NCBI GenBank assembly: GCA_046154645.1
Contig: JBJXDZ010000009.1
Span: 62,001-126,000 of the forward strand
Source of the DNA: Ga0077555 sp046154645
Lineage (GTDB): Bacteria > Pseudomonadota > Alphaproteobacteria > Rhizobiales > Hyphomicrobiaceae
DNA length: 64,000 nucleotides
Reading direction: 5' to 3'
Shown: positions 63,922-64,000 of the stretch, one piece after another
Numbering within the stretch: position 1 is the stretch's first letter
How the letters are laid out: each line of letters opens with the position of its first letter
Notes under the pieces: generated by a model
Database searches by the model: none
Told to the model about the DNA's origin: nothing
Seen by the model: the letters and a program-made list of their open reading frames with translations, nothing else
Position numbers and translations under genes: made by a program

Positions 63922-64000
63922 CGGCAGTCTCCTTGTCGTCGGCTGTGCGGCCCGGCGCGGCAGCGCCGTAAAGGGCGTCCCGGAATGGTGCCTTGCCAAG
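63914..64000 (-). CDS. Probable nitrite/sulfite reductase, C-terminal 28 residues only
   Basis: Reading the minus strand in from the right edge, an open frame of 28 codons ends with TGA at 63914-63916. It reads LGKAPFRDALYGAAAPGRTA and then a polar end. The GxAPFRDALY element is typical of the last residues of the siroheme nitrite/sulfite reductase (CysI type) that precedes DUF934 genes. The stop lies eight bases inside the DUF934 gene, the close coupling expected in this operon. Only the tail is present, so the assignment leans on context. Confidence 0.6.
   Translation of the reverse strand, partial: LGKAPFRDALYGAAAPGRTADDKETADV

Overview
This is a GC-rich, gene-dense chromosomal window with short intergenic gaps and frequent ATGA or TGATG stop/start overlaps. 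The gene content points to an alphaproteobacterium, probably of the order Hyphomicrobiales (Rhizobiales). Markers are the histone-deacetylase-like gene followed by xseB and dxs, the TIGR02281 retropepsin-like proteases, the PilZ/DUF1289/HlyU/DUF6384 small-family genes, and a sulfite-reductase/DUF934 locus. The genus cannot be fixed from sequence inspection. No rRNA, tRNA, CRISPR array, insertion sequence or phage gene was seen, and no gene-free stretch exceeds about 300 bases.

Layout. 1-7.2 kb: membrane proteins DUF2177/DUF2878, superoxide dismutase, a housekeeping run (HDAC-like, xseB, dxs), a conserved unknown and gshB. 7.2-11.6 kb: an acyl-CoA-style set (SDR, quinone oxidoreductase, acyl-CoA synthetase, enoyl-CoA hydratase). 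11.6-19.6 kb: phosphomannomutase/phosphoglucomutase, two related membrane-anchored aspartic proteases with a DUF1289 gene, a histidine kinase whose 3' end carries a G10 tract, GST, MBL hydrolase, uracil-DNA-glycosylase-family protein and a TIGR01244 phosphatase-like protein. 19.7-27.6 kb: two Lrp/AsnC regulators, one coupled to a GNAT gene and one divergent from a threonine ammonia-lyase/AceE-like E1 operon, then a thiolase-fold plus DUF35 pair.

27.6-31.3 kb is a three-gene, poorly characterised coiled-coil module (TelA-like protein, membrane-anchored DUF6384 protein, coiled-coil protein with Gly/Ser-rich tail). It is cut off from the upstream TRAP operon by a clear terminator and is my best candidate for an undescribed system. 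31.4-40.7 kb: a TRAP carboxylate transporter, two amidases, a class III CoA-transferase, and a 6-phosphogluconate dehydrogenase/gluconokinase pair. 40.8-49.2 kb: HlyU, a methyltransferase, a two-subunit 3-oxoacid/3-oxoadipate CoA-transferase, a YgiQ radical SAM protein, RidA, SDR, an orphan pilus-secretin N-domain protein and a luciferase-like oxidoreductase.

49.3-54.5 kb is a compact polysaccharide-export cassette (tyrosine autokinase, outer-membrane beta-barrel, Wza-like lipoprotein) with a divergent methyltransferase. It contains no glycosyltransferases. 55-63.3 kb: aminotransferase, ThDP enzyme, 2-hydroxyacid dehydrogenase, a crotonase lacking its catalytic glutamates, an MFS transporter and an FAD monooxygenase, which looks like a catabolic neighbourhood. 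The right edge holds DUF934 and the last 28 codons of a probable nitrite/sulfite reductase.

Beyond genes, a 35-nt bulged palindrome (GTGCAATA-GGC...GCC-G-TATTGCAC) occurs in two intergenic regions between convergent genes, and the second site has a degenerate third copy.
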